Shown: positions 18,119 to 26,895, numbered from the stretch's first letter. The stretch is DNA of 64,000 bases from CAADGU01 sp964467705 (GCA_964467705.1 CAYXUZ010000010.1:1-64000), one strand, 5' to 3'. The notes: generated from the letters alone by a model not told the origin. Translations and numbers: made by a program.

Positions 18119-19573
18119 CTATCTGTGGACGAAAAGATGGAAATAGAAAGGACGTATCAGGCATCAGTGACGGAGTTAGATGGAACAACGTATGCGTTGG
18201 TGAAGCTGACGAACGGGGAGAAGTGTCTGGTGGTGCGGGGGGACACGGCCGTATTCAGCGGCACACCCCACGATGGCAAACTGTTTTGTGAATTGACGGC
18301 CGCGAATGCACAAGGGCTGCGGCAACGGTTGCCCTGGTTGAACCCCGCTCCGTTGGAGCTGCAAACCTCCTTTGGGTTTGGCGACCGGATGGGAACGGCT
18401 ACGCCGGGGCATATTCAGGCATTGCGGGCAGTGGACGGTTATGGCCGTATCGCCCCCATCTTTGCCCAACAGTCCGTGCGCGAAAACAGCCGCATTGGGC
18501 GTACGCCGCAGCAGGTGATGGATGACGCCCTGTGGGGCATTTTCCAGGAGGGGTGGACGGCCGTGTGGGGCGCGGATGCCGACCACGTCAAAGAAGTGGC
18601 CCATCTGGCTCCGTTTGTGCAGGCCGGTTACACCTTCTTCACCATTGACCCCAGCGACCATGTGGACAATGACGCCCAGATGGATGACCCAGAAACGCTG
18701 GTTGCTAAAGCCGCCAACCTGCCCTGGGACGTGCTGCAAACCAGCCTGGCTGATGTGCGTCATCGCTACGGCCGTACCCCCATCCAGTTGCCCAATCTGA
18801 CCCTTACCTTTGACGAGGTGATGCTGCTGCGGGCGCTGGCGAAATACGGCCGTGCCCTGGCCCACGCCATCACCATTGCCCACGCTTTGACCGCGCAGAT
18901 GGGTGGACGGCCGTTTGAATTGGAAATGTCCGTAGATGAAACGGACACGCCGACCTCCGTACATGAACACTTTTTCATTGTGAATGAGCTAAACCGGGTC
19001 GGTGTGCCGGTGGTCAGTGTGGCCCCCCGTTTTGTGGGCAAGTTTCAGAAGGGGGTGGATTACATCGGCGATGTGACCGAATTTGAACGAGAGCTGACGG
19101 GGCATATTGCCATCCTTGACCATTTTGACAATTACAAATTGAGCGTGCATACCGGCTCAGACAAGTTTAGCATCTATCCGATTGTGGCGCGGCTGGCACA
19201 CGGCCGTGTCCACATCAAAACGGCCGGTACCAGCTACCTGGAAGCGTTGCGTGTGCTTAGTGTGGTGGATACGGGCCTGTTCCGCCAGATTCTGGATTTG
19301 GGGCATGAACGCTTTGCCCAAGACCGCAAGAGCTATTTTCTGGACTGCCAGCAAGAGAAAGTGCCCACCAGCCAGCAGCTTCGTGACGCTGATTGTCCCG
19401 CGCTGTTGGAAGATTTTGACGCCCGCCAACTGCTGCACGTCACCTTTGGCTCGGCGCTGGATGTATACGGCCGTGACCTGCACACCACCCTCGCCCAACA
19501 TGAAGCCGCCTACGATGCGGCCTTGCGTTCCCATTTCCGGCGGCATTTAGAACCATTTTGTTTGTCCGGTTGA
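18113..19573 (+). CDS. uxaE: Tagaturonate epimerase UxaE
   Basis: Up to 486 residues. Matches the UxaE family (tagaturonate/fructuronate epimerase, first defined in Thermotoga), with LQTSFGFGDRMGTATPGHI near the start, TFFTIDPSDHVDND, FELEMSVDETDTPTS, FVGKFQKGVDYIGD and LSVHTGSDKFSIYP. The reaction is D-tagaturonate to D-fructuronate, the step bridging UxaC and the UxuB-type reductase. The longest frame starts with the ATG at 18113 inside a family A repeat; ATG 18137 is an alternative and neither has a strong ribosome site. No signal peptide; cytoplasmic. In this locus it replaces the UxaB/UxaA branch. Confidence 0.9.
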   Translation: MTLSVDEKMEIERTYQASVTELDGTTYALVKLTNGEKCLVVRGDTAVFSGTPHDGKLFCELTAANAQGLRQRLPWLNPAPLELQTSFGFGDRMGTATPGHIQALRAVDGYGRIAPIFAQQSVRENSRIGRTPQQVMDDALWGIFQEGWTAVWGADADHVKEVAHLAPFVQAGYTFFTIDPSDHVDNDAQMDDPETLVAKAANLPWDVLQTSLADVRHRYGRTPIQLPNLTLTFDEVMLLRALAKYGRALAHAITIAHALTAQMGGRPFELEMSVDETDTPTSVHEHFFIVNELNRVGVPVVSVAPRFVGKFQKGVDYIGDVTEFERELTGHIAILDHFDNYKLSVHTGSDKFSIYPIVARLAHGRVHIKTAGTSYLEALRVLSVVDTGLFRQILDLGHERFAQDRKSYFLDCQQEKVPTSQQLRDADCPALLEDFDARQLLHVTFGSALDVYGRDLHTTLAQHEAAYDAALRSHFRRHLEPFCLSG

Positions 19574-19632
19574 AGCTGATCCATTGACCGGTCCGCGGCA
19601 GGCCAATGGATTAGCCTTCAGCCCCGTAAAAA

Positions 19633-19685
19633 GAGTAACCACAGATTGCACAGATGACACAGATTTTTTTATCTGCGACAACTGT
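19633..19685. repeat. Palindromic word repeat, family D, copy 1
   Basis: CCACAGATTGCACAGATGAC ... ATCTGCGACAACTGTGG. The outer arms CCACAG/CTGTGG and inner AGAT/ATCT words pair. The same vocabulary is seen at 35116-35180. Confidence 0.55.
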
Positions 19686-19702
19686 GGCGGGAGAATTTAA
19701 TC

Positions 19703-21046
19703 ATGCGTGTGTTAAAACTCACACTACTTTTGTCTTGTTTGTTGGCCGCGGTTTTTGTTGTTTTGCCGACGCGGGCTGATCCGCGTGATTTGGGGCGGGA
19801 GACGTTAACACCCAATGATGGCTGGGCCTCTGAAGGGGCGGGTACCACAGGAGGCGCGGCGGCAACGCCGGATCAGGTGTATGTGGTGACGAATCGTCAA
19901 GAATTGGTGGCGGCGCTGAACAATGGCGTGTATCCGCCCCCTTCCAATCCGTCTGATGTGCCCAAGATCATTTATGTGTCCGGGGTGATTGATGTGAATG
20001 TGGATGATAATAACGCGCCGTTGGTGTGTGAAGATTATTACCGCGACGGGTATACGCTGGATGCCTTCCTGGCGACGTATGACCCGGCGGTGTGGGGGCG
20101 GGTGCCACCCAGTGGGCCATTGGAAGATGCGCGGTTGGTGTCGCGCAATGCGCAGCAGGCGCGGGTGCGGATTCGTGTGGGGTCGAATACCACCATTGTG
20201 GGTCTGGACAAGGAGGCTACGATTCAGGGCGCCTGGTTTGATCTGCGCGGCACGACCAGTGTGAATCGCACCAATATCATCATTCGCAATCTGAATTTTG
20301 TGGATACGTATGACTGTTTCCCGGCGTGGAGTCCAACGGACGGGGCGCTGGGTTCGTGGAATGCGTTATATGATTCGATTTCGCTACGCAATACGGATCA
20401 TGTGTGGATTGACCACAACCGTTTTGAGGATGTGGCGACGTCGGATCATTTGCTGCCGCATTATTTTGGGGTGCTGTATCAGGTGCATGATGGGTTGGTG
20501 GATATTACCAATGCGTCGGACTTTGTGACGGTTTCCTGGAATCGTTTCCTGAACCATGACAAGGTGATGCTGATTGGCTCGTCTGATGGGGCGACGGCTG
20601 ACCGGGGCAAGTTGCGGGTGACGCTGCATCATAATTTGTTTGCTTCCACCGGGCAGCGGACGCCGCGGGTGCGCTTTGGGCAGGTGCATATTTATAACAA
20701 TGTGTACAAAATCGGCGGGCATGTGCCGCATGTTTATAATTGGGGTGTGGGCATTGAATCGGCGATTTATGCGGAGAATAATTTGTTTACGGTGGCGAAT
20801 GGGGTGACGCCGAATTTGTTTATGGCGCGGTTTAATGGCGCGGCCGTACACGAAACTGGCACGCTCTGGAGTCCACCCTTGCAGCCGCCCTATCAGTCGG
20901 TGGATGTGCGGGCGGCGTATAATGCCGTGAATGACCCTGATCTGGCGGGTGATGTGGGCTGGACGCCGACATTGTTTACGGAGGTTGAGCCGACGCAACA
21001 GATGGCGCGGCCGGTGCTGCGCAATGCGGGGCCATTTGATTGGTGA
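19703..21046 (+). CDS. Secreted pectate lyase, PL1 family
   Basis: 447 residues with a signal peptide (cleavage probably after the Ala near residue 26, LPTRA-D). The right-handed beta-helix fold of polysaccharide lyase family 1 is shown by DHVWIDHNRFEDV (calcium-binding Asp region), SWNRFLNHDKVMLIGSSD and LHHNLFASTGQRTPRVRFG (catalytic Arg), then HIYNNVYK. It cleaves de-esterified homogalacturonan by beta-elimination outside the cell, giving unsaturated galacturonates for GH105 and the KduI/KduD steps. GGGAG precedes the ATG. The gene has more T-ending codons than its neighbours and contains no ACGGCCGT octamer, so it may have arrived separately. Confidence 0.92.
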   Translation: MRVLKLTLLLSCLLAAVFVVLPTRADPRDLGRETLTPNDGWASEGAGTTGGAAATPDQVYVVTNRQELVAALNNGVYPPPSNPSDVPKIIYVSGVIDVNVDDNNAPLVCEDYYRDGYTLDAFLATYDPAVWGRVPPSGPLEDARLVSRNAQQARVRIRVGSNTTIVGLDKEATIQGAWFDLRGTTSVNRTNIIIRNLNFVDTYDCFPAWSPTDGALGSWNALYDSISLRNTDHVWIDHNRFEDVATSDHLLPHYFGVLYQVHDGLVDITNASDFVTVSWNRFLNHDKVMLIGSSDGATADRGKLRVTLHHNLFASTGQRTPRVRFGQVHIYNNVYKIGGHVPHVYNWGVGIESAIYAENNLFTVANGVTPNLFMARFNGAAVHETGTLWSPPLQPPYQSVDVRAAYNAVNDPDLAGDVGWTPTLFTEVEPTQQMARPVLRNAGPFDW

Positions 21047-21057
21047 TCGTTTAGAAT

Positions 21058-21142
21058 TGTCATTCCGAACGGAGTGAGGAATCCCTGGGCTTTTGCAGGC
21101 GGAGGGGATTCTTCACTTCGCTTCGCTACGTTCAGAATGACA
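21058..21142. repeat. MITE-like palindromic repeat, family A, copy 4
   Basis: TGTCATTCCGAACGGAGTG ... ACGTTCAGAATGACA around a GC-rich centre. The right end carries a mismatch (CAGAATGACA). Confidence 0.82.
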
Positions 21143-21176
21143 GAGCAACAAGAAATCGGATGTCTGAGCAACTTGC

Positions 21177-21998
21177 ATGAGTATCCAACAGCTTTTTTCA
21201 TTAGAACACAAAGTAGCCATTGTCACCGGCGGGACGGGTGTCTTGGGTGGGGCGATGGCGCGGGGGTTGGCGGCGGCGGGCGCGGCTGTGGGCATTTTGG
21301 GCCGCCGCCAGGAGAAGGCGGAAGAAGTCGCCAGCGCCATTCGCACGACGGGCGGGCAGGCATTTGCGCTGGCGGCCGATGTGCTGGACAGGGAGTCGCT
21401 GTTGGCGGCGCGGGAATGGGTGTTGGGGCGCTACGGCCGTGCCGACATCCTCATCAATGGCGCGGGCGGCAACATGCCAGCGGCCACCATCCTCGGCGAC
21501 CTCACCTTTTTCAACATGACGGAAGCGGCGTTTAGCCAGGTGATGGCGCTGAATCTGACGGGCACGCTGCTGCCCACCCAGATTTTTGGCGAAGTGATGG
21601 CCGGGCAGCGCCAGGGTAGCATTATCAACATCTCTTCGATGGCCGCGCAACGGCCGTTGACCCGCGTCTTGGGTTACGGCAATGCCAAGGCAGCGGTGGA
21701 TAACCTGACCAAATGGCTGGCGATGGAATTGGCGCTCAAGTATGGGCCAGGGCTGCGTGTGAATGCCATTGCCCCCGGCTTTTTTATTGGTGAACAGAAC
21801 CGGAATTTTCTGTTGCAGGCCGACGGCACGTACTCGCCACGCGGTGAGCAAATTATTGCCCATACCCCCATGCGGCGTTTTGGGGAAGCGGAGGAGTTGG
21901 TGGGCACGGCCGTGTGGCTGGCCAGCGACGCCTCTCGATTTGTCACCGGCATCGTCGTGCCCGTAGATGGCGGCTTCTCCGCCTTCAGCGGTGTATGA
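21177..21998 (+). CDS. uxuB: UxuB-type SDR, fructuronate reductase (D-mannonate oxidoreductase)
   Basis: 273-residue short-chain dehydrogenase with TGGTGVLGG dinucleotide motif, NGAGGNMPAATI, catalytic Ser in NISSMAAQ, Tyr-x3-Lys in YGNAKAAVDNL, and the closing VVPVDGGFSAFSGV. The GGNMPAAT block and the FSAFSGV end are those of the Bacillus UxuB (YjmF) subfamily, which reduces D-fructuronate to D-mannonate with NADH. Its stop overlaps the start of the next gene in ATGA (21995-21998), so the two are translationally coupled. With UxaC and UxaE upstream it completes conversion of galacturonate to mannonate. Confidence 0.85.
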   Translation: MSIQQLFSLEHKVAIVTGGTGVLGGAMARGLAAAGAAVGILGRRQEKAEEVASAIRTTGGQAFALAADVLDRESLLAAREWVLGRYGRADILINGAGGNMPAATILGDLTFFNMTEAAFSQVMALNLTGTLLPTQIFGEVMAGQRQGSIINISSMAAQRPLTRVLGYGNAKAAVDNLTKWLAMELALKYGPGLRVNAIAPGFFIGEQNRNFLLQADGTYSPRGEQIIAHTPMRRFGEAEELVGTAVWLASDASRFVTGIVVPVDGGFSAFSGV

Positions 21999-23275
21999 AG
22001 TGGGTATTATTTTTTATGCGACATATCGTTTCTTCGCCGGGGCAACTGCTCCCTGATGATACCGTGCGGCAAACGTTGACGGCCGTGTTGGAACACCAGC
22101 ACAGCAGTCAGAGCGTCTTAATCCTCATCCCCGACCACACGCGCACTATCCCCCTGCCGCAGCTATTCCGCTATCTGGTACAGATATTGCATGATGCCCG
22201 CCAGCTTGATTTTATGGTCGCCCTGGGCACACACCCACCCTTGACGGAAACGCAGCTTTGCCAATTGGTCGGCATCACCCCCGACGAACGCCAGACCACC
22301 TATCGGCACATCGGCATCCTCAACCACGCCTGGGACAGCCCGGACGCGCTGGTGCAAATTGGCACACTGCCCCAGGCGCAAATCCAGCAAATTGCCGGAG
22401 AACGATGGCATCCCACGCTGGGCGGCGACGTGGCCGTGAATATCAACCGCGCCATTTTTGATTACGACCACATTCTCATTCTCGGGCCAACATTCCCCCA
22501 TGAAGTCGTCGGCTTTTCCGGCGGGGCCAAATACTTCTTCCCCGGCATTTCCGGCGCCGACATGATCAACGTGACGCATTGGTTGGGCGCATTGGCGGGT
22601 GTGCGCGGCACCATTGGCATCAAAGAAACGCCGGTGCGGGACATGATTCACGCCGCCGCCGCCTTTGTACCCGTCCCCACCACCCTCATCGCTCTCGTCG
22701 TGGTGGGCAAAGGATTGGCGGGCCTGTTCATCGGCGACTATCTGTCAGCCTGGAGCGCCGCCGCCGATTTGTCCTCAGAACTGCACATCATCTGGGTAGA
22801 CAAACCGTATCAGCGCGTCCTCTCCTGCGCCCCGCCGATGTATGATGAACTGTGGACGGCGGGCAAGGCGATGTATAAATTGGAACCGGCCTTAGCCGAA
22901 GGCGGCGAATTGATCATTTACGCGCCCCATTTAGACGTGGTGAGCCATGTTCACGGCCGTTATATTTACGAAATTGGCTACCACGTGCTGCCCTACTTTT
23001 TGGGGCAATGGGACCGATTCAAGCATATTCCGTTGGGGGTGCTGGCTCATAGTACGCATGTGCGGGGGGACGGCCGTTACCAAAACGGCACCGAATACCC
23101 CCGCGCCCGCGTCACCCTGGCCACTAAACTTCCGCCCGAAGATTGCGCCCAACTGGCCCTCGGCTACCAAAACCCGGCCGACATTGACATCACCACCTGG
23201 CAAAACCGCGAAGCCGAAGGCATCCTCTACGTGCCCAAAGCAGGAGAGATGCTCTACCGGGCACGAACGACGTGA
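21995..23275 (+). CDS. LarA-family nickel-pincer racemase/epimerase, probable mannonate/gluconate 2-epimerase
   Basis: 426 residues from the ATGA-coupled start at 21995; an ATG at 22016 is also possible. Belongs to the lactate racemase LarA family. The DxTR pair is in IPDHTRTIP and a His in GTHPP. In PHEVVGFSGGAK the His and the cofactor-binding Lys are exactly 10 apart, and the His in NVTHW is 16 beyond it, the same spacing as His174/Lys184/His200 of Lactiplantibacillus LarA. All expected cofactor and catalytic positions are kept, so it should carry the nickel-pincer nucleotide. Members of this family include hydroxyacid epimerases other than lactate racemase. Lying between uxuB and gntK, it most likely epimerises D-mannonate and D-gluconate at C2. 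The substrate is inferred from context. Confidence 0.85.
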   Translation: MKWVLFFMRHIVSSPGQLLPDDTVRQTLTAVLEHQHSSQSVLILIPDHTRTIPLPQLFRYLVQILHDARQLDFMVALGTHPPLTETQLCQLVGITPDERQTTYRHIGILNHAWDSPDALVQIGTLPQAQIQQIAGERWHPTLGGDVAVNINRAIFDYDHILILGPTFPHEVVGFSGGAKYFFPGISGADMINVTHWLGALAGVRGTIGIKETPVRDMIHAAAAFVPVPTTLIALVVVGKGLAGLFIGDYLSAWSAAADLSSELHIIWVDKPYQRVLSCAPPMYDELWTAGKAMYKLEPALAEGGELIIYAPHLDVVSHVHGRYIYEIGYHVLPYFLGQWDRFKHIPLGVLAHSTHVRGDGRYQNGTEYPRARVTLATKLPPEDCAQLALGYQNPADIDITTWQNREAEGILYVPKAGEMLYRARTT

Positions 23276-23278
23276 TAT

Positions 23279-23779
23279 ATGACCATCTACCTCATCATGG
23301 GCGTTTCTGGCAGTGGCAAGAGTACCATCGGGCAGGCATTGGCCGACAAACTGGGCTGCCCGTTTTACGATGGCGACCATTTTCATCCACCAGAAAATGT
23401 GGCTAAAATGGCTGGCGGGCAACCACTGACGGATGAAGATCGCATCCCCTGGCTGGCGCGGCTGCACCAGATGATGATGGCACATGAGGCAAAAGGCGAA
23501 ACGGCCGTGTTCGCCTGTTCCGCTCTGAAAAAGAGCTATCGGGATCAATTGCGCGCTGGATTAAAAACAGTACAGTTCATCCACCTGCAAGGCAGCTTCA
23601 ATCTAATCTGGGCACGGATGCAGGCGCGGCAGGGGCACTACATGAAAGCCCCCATGCTGCAAAGCCAATTCGACACCCTGGAACTCCCCAGCCCCAACGA
23701 AGCCACCACCATCCCGGCAGACGAGGATGTAGAAACAATTCTGGATATTATTTGTACAAGACGAAGATTGGGAGAGTAA
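23279..23779 (+). CDS. gntK: Gluconokinase
   Basis: 166-residue P-loop kinase of the GntK family with Walker A GVSGSGKST, then YDGDHFHPPENVAKM, PLTDEDRIPWL, CSALKKSYRDQLR and the C-terminal MLQSQFDTLE lid region, all diagnostic of gluconokinase. It phosphorylates D-gluconate to 6-phosphogluconate with ATP in the cytoplasm. Its start is 3 bases after the stop of the LarA-family gene, so uxuB, the epimerase and gntK form one transcription unit. The product is the substrate of the 6-phosphogluconate dehydrogenase that follows after a family A repeat. Confidence 0.93.
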   Translation: MTIYLIMGVSGSGKSTIGQALADKLGCPFYDGDHFHPPENVAKMAGGQPLTDEDRIPWLARLHQMMMAHEAKGETAVFACSALKKSYRDQLRAGLKTVQFIHLQGSFNLIWARMQARQGHYMKAPMLQSQFDTLELPSPNEATTIPADEDVETILDIICTRRRLGE

Positions 23780-23828
23780 GAGACTGACTACACCGTCAAT
23801 TAAGGTTTCTTAACTTCAGCACTTCACA

Positions 23829-23917
23829 TGTCATTCCGAGCGAAGTCTTCGGAGCGAGGAATCCCTCCCCCTTGAACAGCGCGAAAGATTCCTCGTCGAA
23901 GACTCCGCGGAATGACA
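23829..23917. repeat. MITE-like palindromic repeat, family A, copy 5
   Basis: TGTCATTCCGAGCGAAG ... CTCCGCGGAATGACA. The arms are nearly perfect (CTTCGGAGCGAGGAATCC against GATTCCTCGTCGAAGAC). It lies between gntK and gnd. Confidence 0.87.
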
Positions 23918-23935
23918 AGCAAAAGTAAGGACATT

Positions 23936-25390
23936 ATGACCCCACAAGCAGACATCGGACTCATTGGATTGGCCGTCATGGGCCAAAATCTGGTACTGAA
24001 CATGGACGATCACGGCTTCACTGTCGCCGTCTATAACCGCACGGTTGAAAAAGTTGACCAGTTCCTGGCCAACGAAGCCAAAGGCACCAAAGTCATTGGC
24101 GCCCACTCGCTCGAAGAACTGGTCAGCCACCTCAAACGGCCGCGCCGCGTGATGATCATGGTCAAAGCCGGCGCGCCGGTAGACGCCACTATCGCCCAGC
24201 TTGTGCCCCTGCTGGAGCCGGGTGACATCATCATAGACGGCGGCAACTCCCATTACCCGGACAGCACCCGCCGCGCCCAGGAATTGGCCGCCAAAGGGCT
24301 GTTGTTCATCGGTACCGGCGTCAGTGGCGGCGAAGAAGGGGCGCGGTTTGGCCCCTCCATCATGCCCGGCGGCCACCCGGACGCCTGGCCGCACGTCAAA
24401 CCCATTTTCCAGGGCATTGCCGCCAAAGTAGCCGATGGCTCACCCTGCTGCGATTGGGTGGGTGAAGAAGGGGCCGGGCACTTCGTCAAAATGGTGCATA
24501 ACGGCATCGAGTACGGCGATATGCAGCTCATCGGCGAGGCGTATGACCTGATGCGGGAAGCGTTGAGGCTAAACAATGACGAGATGAGTGCGGTGTTCGC
24601 CGATTGGAACAAGGGTGAGTTAGATTCCTACCTGATTGAGATTACGGCCGACATCCTGGCCTACAAAGACGAACACGGCCGTCACCTGGTCAACCTCATT
24701 CTGGACGCGGCGGGGCAGAAGGGGACAGGTAAGTGGACGGCCGTGACTGCCCTGGACACTGGCGTCCCCCTCACCCTCATCGCTGAAGCCGTGTTTGCCC
24801 GCGCCCTTTCCGCTTTGAAGGAGGAGCGGGTGGCGGCGGCAAAGGTCTTGGGTTCACCCATTCCCCCCTTCACTGGCGACAAAGCCGCCTTCATTGAAGA
24901 TTTGCGTCAGGCTCTCTTCGCCGCCAAAATCGTCTCGTACACTCAGGGGTACATGCTCATGCGGGCAGCGACGGCCGAGTTTGGCTGGCAGTTGGCTTAT
25001 GGCAACATCGCCCTGATGTGGCGTGGCGGCTGCATCATCCGCGCCGCCTTCCTGGATGACATCAAAGCGGCGTTTGACGCCAACCCCGATCTGATCAACC
25101 TGCTGTTGGCCCCGTTTTTCCAGGCCAGAGTGCAGGCGGCGGAGGGGGCGTGGCGGCGGGTGGTGGGTACGGCCGTGAGCCTCGGCATTCCCGTTCCTGC
25201 CCTCTCCAGCGCCCTGGCCTTCTATGACGGCTACCGCCGCGAACGGCTGCCCGCCAACCTGCTGCAAGCGCAACGCGACTACTTCGGCGCGCACACCTAC
25301 GAGCGCGTAGACCAGCCACGCGGCCAATTCTTCCACACGAATTGGACCGGCCAGGGCGGCGACGTGACGGCTTCGTCGTACAATGCATAG
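23936..25390 (+). CDS. gnd: 6-phosphogluconate dehydrogenase, decarboxylating
   Basis: 484 residues, full length for the homodimeric long-chain form. The N-terminal Rossmann motif is GLIGLAVMGQNL with VYNRT. The substrate-binding GGNSHYPDS and GTGVSGGEEGARFGPSIMPGG follow, then the catalytic Lys and His in GHFVKMVHNGIEYGDMQ, IIRAAFLDDIKAAF, and the C-terminal QAQRDYFGAHTYER substrate-binding tail. It oxidises 6-phosphogluconate to ribulose 5-phosphate and CO2 with NAD(P)+. ATG 23936 has AAGG upstream. The ATG at 23912 supplied by the repeat end is in frame but less likely. Gives gluconate-derived carbon entry to the pentose phosphate pathway. Confidence 0.95.
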   Translation: MTPQADIGLIGLAVMGQNLVLNMDDHGFTVAVYNRTVEKVDQFLANEAKGTKVIGAHSLEELVSHLKRPRRVMIMVKAGAPVDATIAQLVPLLEPGDIIIDGGNSHYPDSTRRAQELAAKGLLFIGTGVSGGEEGARFGPSIMPGGHPDAWPHVKPIFQGIAAKVADGSPCCDWVGEEGAGHFVKMVHNGIEYGDMQLIGEAYDLMREALRLNNDEMSAVFADWNKGELDSYLIEITADILAYKDEHGRHLVNLILDAAGQKGTGKWTAVTALDTGVPLTLIAEAVFARALSALKEERVAAAKVLGSPIPPFTGDKAAFIEDLRQALFAAKIVSYTQGYMLMRAATAEFGWQLAYGNIALMWRGGCIIRAAFLDDIKAAFDANPDLINLLLAPFFQARVQAAEGAWRRVVGTAVSLGIPVPALSSALAFYDGYRRERLPANLLQAQRDYFGAHTYERVDQPRGQFFHTNWTGQGGDVTASSYNA

Positions 25391-25396
25391 TTAAGT

Positions 25397-25486
25397 TGTC
25401 ATTCCGAACGGAGTCTTCGGAGTGAGGAATCCCAATACCATAGTCAATCGGTACGGATTCCTCCTCGAAGACTCGTCTGAATGACA
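25397..25486. repeat. MITE-like palindromic repeat, family A, copy 6
   Basis: TGTCATTCCGAACGGAGTC ... GACTCGTCTGAATGACA with arms GAGTGAGGAATCC / GGATTCCTCCTCG. It lies between gnd and eda. Confidence 0.86.
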
Positions 25487-25506
25487 GTTGCAGAGGATCA
25501 GTCCCA

Positions 25507-26148
25507 ATGGATTCCGTATTAGTGCAAATTGGTGATATGGGTATAGTGCCAGTGGTGGTGATGGATGATGCCGATGATGCCCCGGCTTTGGGGCAGGCGC
25601 TGCTGGCGGGGGGGCTGCCCTGCGCGGAAATTACCTTCCGCACGGCCGTTGCCGCCGACGCAATCCGGTTGCTGACGGCTGAATGTCCCGAAATGCTGGT
25701 GGGGGCGGGCACGGTATTGACGGTGACGCAGGCGGAAACGGCCGTGACCGCCGGCGCTCGGTTTATTGTGACTCCTGGTTTTGATACGGCCGTCGTGGAT
25801 TGGTGCCTGGCGAATAACATCCCCATCACGCCTGGTGTGATGACCCCTACGGAAATCAATATGGCACTCAATAAAGGGCTGGACGTGCTCAAGTTTTTCC
25901 CGGCCGAGGCCGCTGGTGGTGTGAAGGCTTTGCAGGCCATTGGTGGCCCGTATCGGGGGGTGAAGTTTATGCCGACGGGGGGGATCACGGCCGTGATCCT
26001 GCCCGATTATCTGCGTTTGCCGATGGTACATGCCTGCGGTGGCAGTTGGATGGTGGCCCCGTCCCTGATTAACGGCGGCCAGTTTGACCAGATCACTCGC
26101 CTTACCACCGAGGCCATGACTATCGTCCGGCAAATAAGGAACGGCTAA
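25507..26148 (+). CDS. eda: KDPG/KHG aldolase
   Basis: 213-residue class I aldolase. Schiff-base Lys in VLKFFPAEAAGG; the catalytic Glu is in PCAEITFRT and the phosphate-binding turn in MPTGGIT. GAGTVLTVTQA and FIVTPGFD are typical. It cleaves 2-keto-3-deoxy-6-phosphogluconate to pyruvate and glyceraldehyde 3-phosphate, the end of the KduI/KduD branch after KDG kinase. No kdgK gene is visible in this window, so that step must be elsewhere. It could also serve an Edd route from the 6-phosphogluconate made by gntK. GAGGA precedes the start. Confidence 0.94.
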   Translation: MDSVLVQIGDMGIVPVVVMDDADDAPALGQALLAGGLPCAEITFRTAVAADAIRLLTAECPEMLVGAGTVLTVTQAETAVTAGARFIVTPGFDTAVVDWCLANNIPITPGVMTPTEINMALNKGLDVLKFFPAEAAGGVKALQAIGGPYRGVKFMPTGGITAVILPDYLRLPMVHACGGSWMVAPSLINGGQFDQITRLTTEAMTIVRQIRNG

Positions 26149-26221
26149 ATACACAGCCAATGCCCACATTCCTGAGGCTACAATTCCTGCTTTCGTAAGA
26201 ATCTGAGAATGGGGAATAGTG

Positions 26222-26878
26222 ATGGCAACTTGGCTCAACTCTAAAAAGATCAGGCGCGTTTTGGGGATGGTGTTGTTATTTTGTGTCCTGGTTGTTGCCT
26301 TCCCCTTTCTGTGGCGGGGGTATGTGCAGTGGCAGTACGGCCGTCTGGTTTATGAAGCGGACAGTGTGCCCGGTCAATCCGTAGCCATCGTTTTTGGCGC
26401 GGGTCTGCGCTATGACGGATTTTTGAGCGATGTGTTGGTGGATCGCATGAATGTAGCGATTGACCTGTATGAAGCCGGAACGGTGCAAAAGCTGTTGGTC
26501 AGCGGTGATAACCGGTTTGAAAATTATAATGAACCAGGTGCGATGATGGCTTATGCTGTCAGTCGCGGGGTTGATCCCGCAGACGTGCAACCCGATTATG
26601 GCGGCCGTCGCACCTACGATACCTGCTACCGGGCCAAACATATCTTCCAGGTGGACGAGGCTATTTTGATCACGCAGGATTTTCATTTGCCCCGGGCGTT
26701 GTTTACCTGCGACCAGTTAGGGGTGGAGGTGGTGGGGGTGTCGGCAAGTTCACGGCCGTATCTGCGGCAGCGTTGGTTTGCCATCCGCGAAATGGGGGCC
26801 ACTTTGCAGGCATTGGCGGATGTACTCAGGCGCGAACCCGCGCCTGTTTTGGGTGAGCCGATTCCTTTGATCAATTGA
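26222..26878 (+). CDS. SanA/YdcF-like membrane-anchored DUF218 protein
   Basis: About 218 residues. One N-terminal membrane segment (about 12-32) is followed by a DUF218 domain with IVFGAGLRYDGFLSDVLVDRM, KLLVSGDN, and a central YDTCYRAKHIF, with QDFHLPRALF near the end. SanA-like proteins are linked to cell-envelope integrity and vancomycin tolerance in enterobacteria. The molecular activity is not established and nothing links it to pectin use here. ATG 26222 (or overlapping GTG 26219) has GGGGA upstream. Confidence 0.85.
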   Translation: MATWLNSKKIRRVLGMVLLFCVLVVAFPFLWRGYVQWQYGRLVYEADSVPGQSVAIVFGAGLRYDGFLSDVLVDRMNVAIDLYEAGTVQKLLVSGDNRFENYNEPGAMMAYAVSRGVDPADVQPDYGGRRTYDTCYRAKHIFQVDEAILITQDFHLPRALFTCDQLGVEVVGVSASSRPYLRQRWFAIREMGATLQALADVLRREPAPVLGEPIPLIN

Positions 26879-26895
26879 AATAAACCATTCCCCAT

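Noticed and set aside
21995..23275. Lactate racemase as the role of the LarA-family protein
   Set aside because: No lactate permease, lactate dehydrogenase or larBCE genes are adjacent. Coupling to uxuB and gntK fits an aldonate substrate better. Lactate activity is not excluded.
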